From: Streptomyces paludis
GTDB lineage: Bacteria > Actinomycetota > Actinomycetes > Streptomycetales > Streptomycetaceae
DNA: 64,000 bases
Assembly (NCBI RefSeq): GCF_003344965.1
Contig: NZ_CP031194.1
Coordinates: 6,572,001-6,636,000, forward strand
Direction of reading: 5' to 3'
Of the stretch, positions 17,584 through 28,539 are shown piece after piece. Positions within the stretch are counted from its first letter, which is position 1. The number at the start of each line of letters is the position of its first letter. The notes under the pieces are model-generated. The model worked only from the letters and a program-made list of their open reading frames with translations, was not told the DNA's origin and ran no database searches. A program made the position numbers and the translations under genes.

Positions 17584-19767
17584 ATGGATCTCACACAGAG
17601 TGACCGCCAGTCCCTTGCCCGCGTCCTCGAAGACCTGGACGACCACCCGTGGTCCGAGCTGGAGCACGCGTACGGCGAGGCCGACGATGTGCCGGACCTG
17701 CTGCGGGCGGCGGCGGGCGAGGACGAGGAGGAGGCGGAGGAGGCCCTCGGCGAGCTGTACGGCAGCATCCTCCACCAGGGGTCGGTGTACAGCGCGTCGG
17801 CGTGCGCCGTGCCGTATCTCGCCGGGCTGGCCGCGGCCGGTGTCCGCACCGCCGAGCTGATCGTCTTCGTCGGCGGCATAGCCGAGGGCGACGGTGTGTA
17901 CGACGGGACGCCCCCCGGCGACTGCCAGGCGGCGGCCGTGGCACAACTCCCGCTGATTCTGCCGCTGATCGAGTCCGACGACCCGGAGGTACGGCAGGCG
18001 GCGGCCTGGGCGGCGGCGTGCACGGGCGCGGCGGGGGCGGTCTTCCCCGCGCTGGCCGGCCGCTGGCCACGGGAGAAGGAGCCGCTCGTACGGGCGGAGC
18101 TGCTGGCCGGGCTGGTGCGGCTGGCCGACGCGGACGAGGCCGCGGCGGAGACCGCGCGGACGCTCGCGACGGCGTCGCTCGACGGCGAGGAGCCCGCCGA
18201 GCTGCGGATCGCCGCGGCCCTCGGCTGCCTCGACCTCGGCCTCCCGTGGACCGGCGCGCACCACGACACGGTCCTGGCGGTGCTCCCCGCCGACCGGCTG
18301 GTCGCCGGCCGGCTCGACATGGAGCGCAGGGAACCGCTCCAGTGCGTCACCGACGCCCTGCTGCGCCGCGATACGCCCGCCGACCGCGAGGCGGCCCTCG
18401 CCCTGCTCGACGCCGCGCTGAGGATGACGGACACCGAGACGCGCGCGGAGGCGCTGTGGGCGGCCGAGCAGGCGTGCCTGATCTCGCGGGCCGCCCCGGC
18501 GCGGCTCGCGGACGCGGTGATCGCGCTGCTGGCGGACCGGGCCTCGGCGCGGTCGGCGCTGGGTGTCCTCGACAAACTCGGCCCGCTCGCCGGCCCGGCC
18601 GTGCCCGAACTGGTCGCGCTCACCTCCCACGAAGGCGTGTTGGCGGATCTCGCCCTCAAGGCCCTGACCGGACTCGCTCCCGCACAGGCCGCGCCGCTGC
18701 TCGCCCGGGACTTGGGGGAGCGCCCGCACGCCCTCGGCGCGGCGGCCGGATCTCCCGGCGGCCGGACATCGGCCCCGGCCCCGCCTCCGTTCGACGAAGA
18801 CCTCCTGGCGGCCGTACGCGCCCGGCTGACCACGCCGGATCTCGACGGCAACGAGCCGATCCACCTCGCGCTCCTGCTCACCCCCTGGGGCGAGCGGGCC
18901 GCGGCGGCGGCGCCCGAACTGGCGCCGTATCTCGACAGGTTCGCCCTCTCGGTGGCCCCCGCGCTGGCGGCCCTCAGCCCCGTGTGGGCGGTGGGCCCGC
19001 TGACCGGGACCGCCGTCGACGGCCCCGAGGAGGCCCGGCTCCCCGCGGCCCGCGCGCTCTTCGGCCTCACCGGCGCCCCCGGCCCGCTGCTCGCGGCCAT
19101 CACGGCCGGCCTCGCCTCCGGCGACACCTACCGCGTCCGGCAGGCGGCGGAGGCCACCGAGGCGCTGGGCCGGGCCGGGGGCGAGTCCGCCGCCGTACCG
19201 CTGCCGCGTCTGCGGGCTGCTCTGGGCACGGCGGAGGACCGCACCACCCATCCCCGGATGGAGGCCGACCTCGCCATATCCCTGGCACTCCACCGCCTCA
19301 CCGGCGACCCGGCCGAGGCGCTGCCGGTCATCGCGAGCGTCCTGGAACGCGTCGACGACGAGTGGATCCGCTGGCCGGCCGTCCACGCGGCCCGCGCCGC
19401 CGCCCTCCTCGGCCCGGCCGCCGCGTCACTGCGCCCCCTGCTGGCACGCGGCCTCTCCCGCCCCGACCTGGCCCCTGCCATGGCCCTGGCCCTTCTGGCC
19501 ACGACCCCGCCCGAGGACGGGCACCACCCCGGCCTGGCCGACGCGCTCCTGACCTCGGCCGAGACCGACGCCGACCCCATGGGCGCCCTGGAGGCCCTGA
19601 CCGCCCTGGGCGCCGACGCCCTCACCCCGGCCGAACTCCACCGCCTCACCGCCCTCGCCACCCGCGACCGCCGCGTCCTGATCACCGCCTCGGAACCCCG
19701 CCCGGCCCACGCCGACACCCGCTTCCGCGAGACGGCGCGGGCCCTCCTGCGCACCAGGACCGCCTGA
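17584..19767 (+). CDS. HEAT-repeat scaffold protein
   Basis: A 727-residue, almost wholly alpha-helical protein with many HEAT-like units of 30-40 residues, for example SDDPEVRQAAAWAAACTGAA and a long Ala/Leu-rich C-terminal array. There is no signal peptide, membrane segment or catalytic motif. HEAT arrays act as protein-protein scaffolds; no partner can be named. It starts at ATG 17584, 47 bases after the XRE-cupin gene, without a strong ribosome site, so it may be co-transcribed. It ends at a terminator shared with the convergent glycosyltransferase. Confidence 0.7.
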   Translation: MDLTQSDRQSLARVLEDLDDHPWSELEHAYGEADDVPDLLRAAAGEDEEEAEEALGELYGSILHQGSVYSASACAVPYLAGLAAAGVRTAELIVFVGGIAEGDGVYDGTPPGDCQAAAVAQLPLILPLIESDDPEVRQAAAWAAACTGAAGAVFPALAGRWPREKEPLVRAELLAGLVRLADADEAAAETARTLATASLDGEEPAELRIAAALGCLDLGLPWTGAHHDTVLAVLPADRLVAGRLDMERREPLQCVTDALLRRDTPADREAALALLDAALRMTDTETRAEALWAAEQACLISRAAPARLADAVIALLADRASARSALGVLDKLGPLAGPAVPELVALTSHEGVLADLALKALTGLAPAQAAPLLARDLGERPHALGAAAGSPGGRTSAPAPPPFDEDLLAAVRARLTTPDLDGNEPIHLALLLTPWGERAAAAAPELAPYLDRFALSVAPALAALSPVWAVGPLTGTAVDGPEEARLPAARALFGLTGAPGPLLAAITAGLASGDTYRVRQAAEATEALGRAGGESAAVPLPRLRAALGTAEDRTTHPRMEADLAISLALHRLTGDPAEALPVIASVLERVDDEWIRWPAVHAARAAALLGPAAASLRPLLARGLSRPDLAPAMALALLATTPPEDGHHPGLADALLTSAETDADPMGALEALTALGADALTPAELHRLTALATRDRRVLITASEPRPAHADTRFRETARALLRTRTA

Positions 19768-19784
19768 GGCGGCGTTCCGCCGCC
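19768..19784. terminator. Short bidirectional hairpin between convergent genes
   Basis: GGCGGCG (19768-19774) pairs with CGCCGCC (19778-19784) around a TTC loop, in the 25-base gap between the HEAT-repeat gene (+) and the glycosyltransferase gene (-). Confidence 0.5.
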
Positions 19785-19792
19785 GCTCCCGC

Positions 19793-21001
19793 TCAGCGGG
19801 CGTGGGCCGATACCGCCTCGATCACCCGCGCCGCGCCGTCCTCCGCCGCGAGCAGCGCGGCGACCTCGGCAGCCCGCCGCCGGCAGGACGGGTCGGCCAG
19901 GACGCGCCGGATCGCGTCGGCGAGCCGTTCGGCGGTCAGTTCGCGGAAGGGGATCGGGGCGGTGGCCGCGCCCAGCTCTGTGAGGCGGCGGGCCCAGAAC
20001 GGCTGATCGGCCGTGACCGGTACGGGGACCGCGGGCACCCCGGACCGCAGACCGGCGGCGGCCGTGCCGGCCCCCGCGTGGTGCACGACCGCCGCCGTAC
20101 GCGGGAAGAGCAGCGCGTGCGGCACCTCCCCGATGGTCAGCAGGTCCGCGCCGGAGACCGACAGCTCCGCCCAGCCGGCCTGCACCACGCCCCGTACGCC
20201 CGCCAGCCGCAGCGCCTCGGCGGCCAGTTCGCTGATCCGCTCACCGGCGGAGCCGGCCATACTGCCGAAGCCGAGGAACACCGGCGGCGGCCCGGCCCGC
20301 AGGAAGTCCTCCAGCTCTACGGGGAGGGTGCGGTCCGCGGGGACGTGGGGCCACCAGTTGCCGACCACGTCCAGCCCGGCACGCCAGTCCGCGGGGCGCG
20401 GGACCACGGTCGGGCTGAAGCCGTGCAGGATCCGCCGGCCGGCGGCCTCCTGGCGGCGGCGGGCCGCGCGCGGGCCGAGGGCGGGCAGGTCCAGGCGGGC
20501 CCGCAACTGCCGTACCGCGTCGGCGTGCAGCCGGTCCACCACCCGGAGACCGAGCTTCCCGGCGGCCCGGTTCCCCCGGCCGCCGAGCGACCGCCGGGCG
20601 CCGACGACCGGTGGGAACGCGCGCGTGGGTGCCACGGGCTGCAGATAGACGCCCAGGCTCGGGATCGCCAGCGCCTCGGCGACATGCAGGCCCAGCGGGT
20701 CGGTGGTGGTCGAGAGCAGCAGGAGGTCCGCACCCGGCGCGGCCGCTTCGGCGACCCCGCGCGCGAGCTGCTGGACGAACGCGGCGGCCCGGCCCATCAG
20801 GGACCCGCCGCCCCCGGCGGACCGGGTGCGCGGATCGGCGGGCAGCGGGCGGAAGTCCAGGCCGCACCCGGTGACCAGGGCGGCGAACGTCTCGGGCGCG
20901 GCGAGCGCCACCTCGTGCCCGGCGTCCCGCAGCCGTACGCCGAGACCGGTGTACGGCGCGACATCGCCGTAGGATCCCGCGGCCATGATCAGGATCCTCA
21001 T
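19793..21001 (-). CDS. GT1/MGT-family glycosyltransferase
   Basis: A 402-residue GT-B glycosyltransferase like macrolide glycosyltransferases and rhamnosyl/UDP-glucosyl transferases. The N-terminal acceptor domain starts MRILIMAAGSYGDVAPYTGLG. The C-terminal donor domain has PVFLGFGSMAG and the nucleotide-sugar signature HALLFPRTAAVVHHAGAGTAAAGLRSGVPAVPVP, with VTADQPFWARRL. The ATG start overlaps the MerR stop by 4 bp (ATGA), so expression is coupled to the MerR regulator. Linked regulator-glycosyltransferase pairs often inactivate antibiotics by glycosylation (macrolide inactivation is the classic case). A resistance role here is inference only. Confidence 0.85.
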   Translation of the reverse strand: MRILIMAAGSYGDVAPYTGLGVRLRDAGHEVALAAPETFAALVTGCGLDFRPLPADPRTRSAGGGGSLMGRAAAFVQQLARGVAEAAAPGADLLLLSTTTDPLGLHVAEALAIPSLGVYLQPVAPTRAFPPVVGARRSLGGRGNRAAGKLGLRVVDRLHADAVRQLRARLDLPALGPRAARRRQEAAGRRILHGFSPTVVPRPADWRAGLDVVGNWWPHVPADRTLPVELEDFLRAGPPPVFLGFGSMAGSAGERISELAAEALRLAGVRGVVQAGWAELSVSGADLLTIGEVPHALLFPRTAAVVHHAGAGTAAAGLRSGVPAVPVPVTADQPFWARRLTELGAATAPIPFRELTAERLADAIRRVLADPSCRRRAAEVAALLAAEDGAARVIEAVSAHAR

Positions 21002-21798
21002 GACGCGTCCCGGAGCCGGGGGCGCGCGGCGTTGGAGTGCGTGGCGTTGGCGTGCGCGGCGGCACGGAGAAACCCGGCCAGCCCCGGGCGCTGCTCGGCC
21101 GCCGGTACGACCAGCGCGAAGGCACGGGGGTCCTCGACGTAGTCGTCGGCGATCCGGCGGTGCGTCTCGGGCGAGCAGGGGGTGAACCACCGGCCGATGT
21201 GCTGCCGGTGCTCCTCGGCGAGTGCCCGGGACCGCTCGCCGTCGGCGGGTTCTCGCTCGTCGAAGGCCGCGATCAGCCGTCGCCGCCACGCGGCGGACTC
21301 GGCCATCAGCTGCCGCCAGTCCTCCTTGGTGTGCGCGGCGGCCCGCGCCATCGACCGTCGCTGGCCCTCCAGATGCCCCCACTTGAGGTCGGTGTCCGTG
21401 GCGTAACTGAGGTCGGCCTCGATGTCCCCGAAGACCTCGACCCGCTCCTCCGGGGACAGCCGCACCCCGGCCTGCCGCACCTCGATGGCGCTCTCGGCCA
21501 TCGTGATCAGCCTCTGTAGCCGGGCGACCTGCTCGGTCAGCTGCCGGGACCGCTCACGCAGCCGGTCCAGCACGCTGTCGCCCGGATCGTCCAGGATGGC
21601 CTCGATCTCCTCCAGCGGGAATCCCAGCTCCCGGTAGAACAGGATCCTCCGCAGCCGGGCCAGATCCGCGTCGCCGTACAGCCGGTAGCCCGCCGGGCTG
21701 CGCTCGCCGGGCGTCAGCAGCCCGGACCGGTCGTAGAAATGCAGCGTACGCACCGTGACACCCGTGAAGCCGGCGATCTGCCCGACCGAGTAGCTCAT
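20998..21798 (-). CDS. MerR-family regulator with TipAS-like effector region
   Basis: A 266-residue regulator. The N-terminal winged HTH (YSVGQIAGFTGVTVRTLHFYDRSGLLTPGERSPAGYRLY) is followed by the long dimerisation helix to about residue 115. The remaining 150 residues resemble the TipAS/antibiotic-recognition fold (MAESAAWRRRLIAAF, WFTPCSPETHRRIADDYVEDPRAF). Start ATG 21798 has GAGAGGTGG a few bases upstream. Its promoter has the 19-bp spacer and palindrome expected of a MerR-activated promoter (21822-21852). It probably binds a hydrophobic compound and switches on its own operon including the glycosyltransferase. Confidence 0.85.
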   Translation of the reverse strand: MSYSVGQIAGFTGVTVRTLHFYDRSGLLTPGERSPAGYRLYGDADLARLRRILFYRELGFPLEEIEAILDDPGDSVLDRLRERSRQLTEQVARLQRLITMAESAIEVRQAGVRLSPEERVEVFGDIEADLSYATDTDLKWGHLEGQRRSMARAAAHTKEDWRQLMAESAAWRRRLIAAFDEREPADGERSRALAEEHRQHIGRWFTPCSPETHRRIADDYVEDPRAFALVVPAAEQRPGLAGFLRAAAHANATHSNAARPRLRDAS

Positions 21799-21821
21799 CG
21801 AAACCACCTCTCGTCACGTCG

Positions 21822-21852
21822 AGTCTCCGGCCTGACGTGACGTCAGGGTCAA
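21822..21852 (-). promoter_or_regulatory. MerR-type promoter with 19-bp spacer and central palindrome
   Basis: On the minus strand, TTGACC (21852-21847) and GAGACT (21827-21822) are separated by exactly 19 bp. The spacer contains most of the palindrome CCTGACGTGACGTCAGG (21831-21847, odd-base centre). Long-spacer promoters with an operator between -35 and -10 are the hallmark of MerR-family activation, so autoregulation is likely. Confidence 0.7.
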
Positions 21853-21858
21853 GGGCGG

Positions 21859-23493
<1,635 letters not shown>

Positions 23494-23554
23494 GAGCGGT
23501 CACTCCTTCAGGGACACTTCTGACCCGTGGATAGTAGTTTCCTCATGGTGGAAG

Positions 23555-23571
23555 TTCAATGCTTTGTTGAA
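23555..23571 (-). promoter_or_regulatory. AllR-type palindrome upstream of malate synthase
   Basis: TTCAATGCTTTGTTGAA has the arms TTCAAT/GTTGAA with a 5-bp centre and lies between aceB and the nucleotidyltransferase gene. The distance to the aceB start (62 bp) equals that of the site before the urate operon. Confidence 0.65.
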
Positions 23572-23607
23572 GGGGAGGGAGGGGCGAAGGAGGGGCGAGG
23601 GAGAGGT

Positions 23608-24276
23608 CTAGGGAGAGGTCGTGGGGGAGGCCGGGGGAGGGGGCGAGGGCGGCTCCAGGCGCCACAGATCCTCCGCCGTGTCGATGTCGAACGCCTCCGC
23701 GACATCCCCGCACTCCACCGCGGTGATCTCCGCCTCCCGCGCCCCCAGATAGTCCCGCGCCCCCCGGTCCCCGGCCGCCGCCGCCGCGATCCCGGCCCAG
23801 TGCCCCGCGCCGAACAGCACCGGATGGCCGCGCCGGCCGCCGTACGCCGCCGATACCAGCGAATACGGGCCGCGGTACGCCGCCACGACCCGGGCCACCG
23901 CCGCCGCGCCGATCCCCGGCTGGTCGACCAGGAGGACGAGCGCCGCCCCCGCGCCCGTACCGGCCAGCGAGTCCAGCCCCGCGCGGAGCGAGCCGCCCAT
24001 GCCCTCCGGCCAGCGCGGATTGTCGACCAGGACGCAGCCGGGCAGCGCGGCCCGCTCCCGTACCTCGTCCGCCGCCGCCCCGAGCACCACATGCACCGGG
24101 CCGCAGCCCCCCGCCCGCAGCACCCGCGCCGCGTGCTCGACCAGCGGGCGTCCCCGGTACGTCAGAAGCGCCTTCGGGCGTCCGCCCAGCCTGCGGCCAC
24201 CGCCCGCCGCCAGCAGCAGCCCGGCCACGGGCGGGGAGGGTGAGGGGGACACGGGCGTCGCCGGAGTGCCGTTCAT
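23608..24276 (-). CDS. MobA/MocA-like nucleotidyltransferase
   Basis: A 222-residue NTP transferase: GLLLAAGGGRRLGGRPKALLTYRGRPLVEHA is the N-terminal nucleotide-binding motif, followed by DNPRWPEGMGGSLRAGL, LVLLVDQPGIG and RRGHPVLFG. These are typical of MocA (molybdenum cofactor cytidylyltransferase), which matures cofactor for xanthine dehydrogenase family enzymes. Its place beside urate and allantoin genes supports a role in Moco supply for purine oxidation, although no xanthine dehydrogenase gene is in the window. The C-terminal 20 residues are a Pro/Ser tail encoded by a G-rich repeat-like stretch. It is separate from aceB by about 110 bp. Confidence 0.8.
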   Translation of the reverse strand: MNGTPATPVSPSPSPPVAGLLLAAGGGRRLGGRPKALLTYRGRPLVEHAARVLRAGGCGPVHVVLGAAADEVRERAALPGCVLVDNPRWPEGMGGSLRAGLDSLAGTGAGAALVLLVDQPGIGAAAVARVVAAYRGPYSLVSAAYGGRRGHPVLFGAGHWAGIAAAAAGDRGARDYLGAREAEITAVECGDVAEAFDIDTAEDLWRLEPPSPPPPASPTTSP

Positions 24277-24485
24277 GCGCCCTGCTTACCACCCGCCGTG
24301 CCACCCCGCCCCGCCGCCCGGCCTTGCCGCCCGGGCACGCGGAGTGGCGCGTGCCAACCGGAATGGCGTTAACTTGCCCGCGAACCTTGGCGCTTGACCA
24401 TCGTCCAAGGGGGAATCGCTATATCTGCACGGAGTCGTACCCCGGCACAACGGCGTGTCCGGGGCGAAGGGCGAGGGGGAGACCT

Positions 24486-24806
24486 GTGTTGCGGAGCGTG
24501 GGGCAGACGTCGGTGACCGAACAGGGCATGGACCCGAGAACCGTGGAACTGGGCACCGCCGTGTCCCGGCTCCGGCGTGAACTGGCCGGGTATCAGAACG
24601 AGTTCAGGGACCGGGCGATCGCCGAGGACGAACTCGCGGCGCTCGCCGCGATGGTGGCGGCCGGTGCGCCGGAGACCGCCAGGATGCGCCGCTCGCTGCT
24701 GCTGATCGTGGGCTCGATCGGCTCCGTCAGCGCGCTCGCTCAGCCGCTGATGAACGTACGGAACGCGGTCGACCTCTTCGGGGAGCACCAGCCGCCGTCC
24801 CGGTAG
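24486..24806 (+). CDS. DUF5955-type small conserved Streptomyces protein
   Basis: This 106-residue protein begins at GTG 24486 (LRSVGQTSVTEQG), with GAGGGGGA 5 bases before it. The predicted helical region AVSRLRRELAGYQNEFRDRAIAEDELAALAAMVAAGAPE is followed by a hydrophobic segment LLLIVGSIGSVSALAQPLMNVRNAVDLFG. It matches my recollection of the DUF5955 family found across Streptomyces, but the function is unknown. It lies between the nucleotidyltransferase gene and the convergent allR-like gene and has no obvious link to purine metabolism. Confidence 0.65.
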   Translation: MLRSVGQTSVTEQGMDPRTVELGTAVSRLRRELAGYQNEFRDRAIAEDELAALAAMVAAGAPETARMRRSLLLIVGSIGSVSALAQPLMNVRNAVDLFGEHQPPSR

Positions 24807-24835
24807 CCGCGCCGGCGGAATCGCGGGTCCGGGCC

Positions 24836-25630
24836 TCAGGCCGTCGTGTTCGCCAGCGCCGCCGACAGCTCCCGCGCCACCTCCTGGAGCACGGGCACGA
24901 TCCGCTCTGTCGCCTCCTCCGTCACCCGCCCCGCCGGGCCCGAGATGGAGATCGCCGCGGCCGTGGGGGAGTCGGGGACCGGGACCGCCAGACAGCGGAC
25001 ACCGATCTCCTGCTCGTTGTCGTCGATCGCGTATCCCGACCCGCGCACCAGCTCCAGCGCCGCCAGAAAGCCGTCGGGCGTCGTGATCGTCTTCTCGGTG
25101 GCGGCCGGCATGCCTGTCCGGGCGAGCAGCGCGCGCACCTCCTCCGGCGGCGTATGGGCGAGCAGCGCCTTGCCCACCCCCGTCGAGTGCGGCAGCACCC
25201 GCCGGCCGACCTCGGTGAACATCCGCATCGAGTGCTTGGACGGGACCTGCGCGACATAGACGACCTCGTCGCCGTCGAGCAGCGCCATGTTCGCCGTCTC
25301 GCCGGTCTCCTCGACCAGCCGCGCCAGATACGGCTTCGCCCAGGTGCCCAGCAGCCGCGACGCCGACTCGCCGAGCCGGATCAGCCGCGGCCCGAGCGCG
25401 TACCGCCGGTTGGCCTGCTGGCGTACGTACCCGCAGACGACCAGGGTGCGCATCAGCCGGTGGATGGTGGGCAGCGGCAGTCCGCTGCTGGCCGACAGCT
25501 CGCTCAGCCCGACCTCGCCGCCCGCGTCCGCCATCCGTTCCAGCAGGTCGAAGGCGCGCTCCAGGGACTGGACGCCGCCGCCCGGGGCGGATCTGGCGGA
25601 GTCGGTGGCGCTGGCGCTGTACGACGGCAC
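24836..25630 (-). CDS. allR: AllR-like IclR-family regulator of purine/allantoin catabolism
   Basis: A 264-residue IclR protein. The winged HTH is at about 20-80 (VGLSELSASSGLPLPTIHRLMRTLVVCGYVRQ) and the effector domain at about 95-255 (ETGETANMALLDGDEVVYVAQVPSKHSMRMFTEVGRRVLPHSTGVGKALLAH). The GTG start at 25630 has AAAGGA upstream. It is divergent from allantoinase and allantoicase, and a TTCAAY-N5-GTTGAA palindrome occurs in that gap and before aceB and the urate operon. By family knowledge AllR repressors respond to glyoxylate or allantoate-type intermediates. The ligand here is inferred. Confidence 0.85.
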   Translation of the reverse strand: MPSYSASATDSARSAPGGGVQSLERAFDLLERMADAGGEVGLSELSASSGLPLPTIHRLMRTLVVCGYVRQQANRRYALGPRLIRLGESASRLLGTWAKPYLARLVEETGETANMALLDGDEVVYVAQVPSKHSMRMFTEVGRRVLPHSTGVGKALLAHTPPEEVRALLARTGMPAATEKTITTPDGFLAALELVRGSGYAIDDNEQEIGVRCLAVPVPDSPTAAAISISGPAGRVTEEATERIVPVLQEVARELSAALANTTA

Positions 25631-25806
25631 GGCAACGGTCCTTTCGGCTGGGCGGCGCGGCGGCGCGGCGGGCGGAGCAGGGCGGGGCGGGACAGGGCGG
25701 GACAGGGGCGGTGACCGGCCGTCGCGTAGCCTACCGGCCGCGCGTGTCGGCCCCGGGTGCCCTTGACGGGGTCGCGGACCTGAGTGAAGACTCCTCGAAC
25801 AGCCCG

Positions 25807-25823
25807 TTCAACAGTTCGTTGAA
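25807..25823 (+). promoter_or_regulatory. AllR-type palindrome before the allantoin operon
   Basis: TTCAACAGTTCGTTGAA is a perfect TTCAAC/GTTGAA palindrome with a 5-bp centre. An extra half-site GTTGAAG follows at 25828-25834. It lies in the 261-bp intergenic region between allR and allantoinase, so it can control both directions. Confidence 0.7.
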
Positions 25824-25891
25824 GTTCGTTGAAGCGGTGGAAGTCCATGGAAGTCGACCGGGGCCGCACCGTGGGCCCGGAAGGGGCACGC

Positions 25892-27235
25892 GTGTCCGAT
25901 GTGAGCCTGATCCTGCGTTCGACGCGCGTCCTCACCCCCGACGGCACGCGCCCCGCCGCCATCGCCGTCTCCGGCGGTACGGTCGCGGCCGTCCTGCCGT
26001 ACGAGGCCGATGTGCCGCCCGGTGCCCGGCTGGAGGACGTCGGGGACGACGCCGTACTGCCCGGTCTCGTCGACACCCACGTCCACGTCAACGACCCCGG
26101 CCGGACCGAGTGGGAGGGCTTCTGGACCGCCACCCGCGCCGCCGCGGCCGGCGGGATCACCACGCTGCTCGACATGCCGCTCAACTCGCTGCCGCCCACC
26201 ACGACCGTCGCCCACCTCGACGTCAAGCGGCGGGTCGCGCGCGGTCAGGTCCATGTCGACGTCGGCTTCTGGGGCGGCGCCGTCCCGGACAACGTCAAGG
26301 ACCTGCGCCCGCTGTACGACGCCGGGGTCTTCGGCTTCAAATGCTTCCTCTCCCCGTCCGGCGTCGAGGAGTTCCCCGAGCTGGACCAGGAGCGGCTGGG
26401 CCGCTCGCTCGCCGAGATCGTCGGCTTCGGCGGACTGCTGATCGTGCACGCCGAGGACCCGGACACCCTCGGCGCCGCGCCACAGCGGGGCGGGACCGCC
26501 TACGCCGACTTCCTCGCGTCCCGGCCGCGCGGCGCCGAGAACGCGGCGATCGCCGCCCTCGTCGCGCAGGCGAAACGGCTGGACGCGCGCGTACACGTGC
26601 TGCATCTGTCGTCGTCCGACGCCCTGCCGCTGATCGCCGGGGCACGGCGCGAGGGCGTCCGGATCACCGCCGAGTCCTGTCCGCACTTCCTCACCCTCAC
26701 CGCCGAGGAAGTCCCTGACGGCGCGACGGAGTTCAAGTGCTGCCCGCCGATCCGCGAGGCCGCCAACCAGGACGCGCTGTGGCAGGGCCTCGCCGACGGC
26801 ACGATCGACTGTGTGGTCTCCGACCACTCGCCCTGCACCACCGATCTCAAGACGCCCGACTTCGCCACCGCCTGGGGCGGTATCTCCTCCCTCCAGCTGG
26901 GCCTGCCGGCCGTCTGGACCGAGGCGCGCCGGCGCGGCCTGCCGCTGGAGGACGTCGTCCGCTGGATGTCGGCGGGCCCCGCCGCGCTCGCGGGACTGAC
27001 CCGCAAGGGCGCCATCGAGGCCGGCCGCGACGCGGACTTCGCGGTGCTCGCGCCCGAGGCGTCCTTCACCGTGGACCCGGCGGCGCTCCAGCACCGCAAC
27101 CGGGTGACGGCCTACGCGGGCCGGGAGCTGTACGGAGTCGTACGGTCGACCTGGCTGCGCGGTGTCCCGGTCGTCCGGGACGGGGTCTTCGCCCCGCCGG
27201 CCGGCCGTCTGCTCGAAAGGAACCACCGACCGTGA
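25892..27235 (+). CDS. allB: Allantoinase
   Basis: A 447-residue cyclic amidohydrolase. Metal-site signatures are [18 protein letters not shown], the carboxylated Lys in [40 protein letters not shown] and [14 protein letters not shown]. The sequence around GRTEWEG and SDHSPC separates allantoinase from dihydropyrimidinase. It opens the hydantoin ring of allantoin to allantoate. GTG 25892 is selected for the GGAAGGGG site 5-8 bases upstream; ATG 25847 is an alternative. Its stop overlaps the allantoicase start by 4 bp. Confidence 0.9.
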   Translation: MSDVSLILRSTRVLTPDGTRPAAIAVSGGTVAAVLPYEADVPPGARLEDVGDDAVLPGLVDTHVHVNDPGRTEWEGFWTATRAAAAGGITTLLDMPLNSLPPTTTVAHLDVKRRVARGQVHVDVGFWGGAVPDNVKDLRPLYDAGVFGFKCFLSPSGVEEFPELDQERLGRSLAEIVGFGGLLIVHAEDPDTLGAAPQRGGTAYADFLASRPRGAENAAIAALVAQAKRLDARVHVLHLSSSDALPLIAGARREGVRITAESCPHFLTLTAEEVPDGATEFKCCPPIREAANQDALWQGLADGTIDCVVSDHSPCTTDLKTPDFATAWGGISSLQLGLPAVWTEARRRGLPLEDVVRWMSAGPAALAGLTRKGAIEAGRDADFAVLAPEASFTVDPAALQHRNRVTAYAGRELYGVVRSTWLRGVPVVRDGVFAPPAGRLLERNHRP

Positions 27236-28401
27236 AGGACGATCCGACCGTGCCCGACGCCCCCCACGCCGCTCACTCCGTTTACGACGGGCTCCCGGCT
27301 GCCCTCTTCACCGGCGACGCCCGCCCCTACGCCGGAGGCGACCCGTACGCCGACTACCGCATCGGCGACTTCCCCTTCGCGCACCTCACCGACCTCGCCG
27401 ACCGCCGTCTCGGCGCCGGGGTGACGGCCGCCAACGACGAGTTCTTCGCCGAGCGGGAGAATCTGCTCAACCCGGAGCCCGCCGCCTTCGAACCGGAGCG
27501 GTTCGGCCACAAGGGCAAGATCATGGACGGCTGGGAGACCCGCCGCCGACGCGGCGCCGACGCCGCGCGGCCCCACCCCACCGCCGACGACCACGACTGG
27601 GCGCTCGTCCGGCTCGGCGCGCCCGGGGTCATCCGGGGCATCGTCGTCGACACCGCGCACTTCCGCGGTAACTACCCGCGGGCCGTCTCCGTCGAGGCCA
27701 CCTCCCTGCCCGGCACTCCGTCCCCGGCGGACCTCCTCGCCGACGGGGTGAAGTGGACGGTGCTCGTCCCCCGTACGGCCATCGGCGGCCACGCCGCCAA
27801 CGGCTTCGCGGTCGACGCCGAGCGCCGCTTCACGCATCTGCGGGTCAACCAGCACCCGGACGGCGGGATCGCTCGGCTGCGGGTGTACGGGGAGGTGGCG
27901 CCCGACCCGGCGTGGCTCGCCGCGCTCGGTACGTTCGACCTCGTCGCCCTGGAGAACGGCGGCCGGGTCGAGGACGCCTCCGACCGCTTCTACTCGCCCG
28001 CCGCCAACACCATCCGGCCGGGCCGCTCCGGCCGGATGGACGACGGCTGGGAGACCCGCCGCCGCCGCGACCTGGGCCACGACTGGATCCGCTACCGGCT
28101 GGCGGAGACGTCCGAGATCCGCGCGGTCGAGATCGACACCGCGTATCTGAAGGGCAACGCGGCGGGCTGGGCCACCCTGCTGGTACGGGCCGACGACGGA
28201 TCCTGGACCGAGATCCTGCCCAGGACGGCCCTCCAGCCCGACACCAACCACCGTTTCGTCCTGCCGGCCGCCGTCGTCGCGTCGGAGGTACGGATCGACA
28301 TCTTCCCCGACGGCGGGATCTCGCGGCTGCGGCTCTTCGGCTCCCTCACCGACCGGGGCGCGGAGCGGCTGGCGGCCCGCCACCACGAGCTGGGCGGCTG
28401 A
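27232..28401 (+). CDS. alc: Allantoicase
   Basis: A 389-residue protein made of two tandem jelly-roll repeats, each with the allantoicase signature: [12 protein letters not shown] near residue 100 and [12 protein letters not shown] near residue 270, each followed by a DHDW/GHDW and a conserved [18 protein letters not shown] block. It hydrolyses allantoate to ureidoglycolate and urea. The GTG start overlaps the allantoinase stop (GTGA) with AAAGGAA upstream. A stem-loop 8 bases past the stop ends the operon. A ureidoglycolate-processing enzyme is not seen in the window. Confidence 0.92.
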   Translation: MKDDPTVPDAPHAAHSVYDGLPAALFTGDARPYAGGDPYADYRIGDFPFAHLTDLADRRLGAGVTAANDEFFAERENLLNPEPAAFEPERFGHKGKIMDGWETRRRRGADAARPHPTADDHDWALVRLGAPGVIRGIVVDTAHFRGNYPRAVSVEATSLPGTPSPADLLADGVKWTVLVPRTAIGGHAANGFAVDAERRFTHLRVNQHPDGGIARLRVYGEVAPDPAWLAALGTFDLVALENGGRVEDASDRFYSPAANTIRPGRSGRMDDGWETRRRRDLGHDWIRYRLAETSEIRAVEIDTAYLKGNAAGWATLLVRADDGSWTEILPRTALQPDTNHRFVLPAAVVASEVRIDIFPDGGISRLRLFGSLTDRGAERLAARHHELGG

Positions 28402-28408
28402 GAACGGG

Positions 28409-28433
28409 GGTCTCCGGTTGCCCGCCGGAGACC
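28409..28433 (+). terminator. Terminator of the allantoin operon
   Basis: GGTCTCCGG (28409-28417) and CCGGAGACC (28425-28433) form a perfect 9-bp stem with a 7-base loop. A second weaker stem (AAGTCG/CGACTT) lies about 35 bases further. Confidence 0.65.
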
Positions 28434-28539
28434 GACCTCGGGACCTCTCCGGGGACCGAAGTCGGCGATGCCGCGACTTTGGTAGCGGCCCGGAGGACGG
28501 AGCCCCCGCACCGCCTCCCACCTGCGTAACTTGGTCGAT

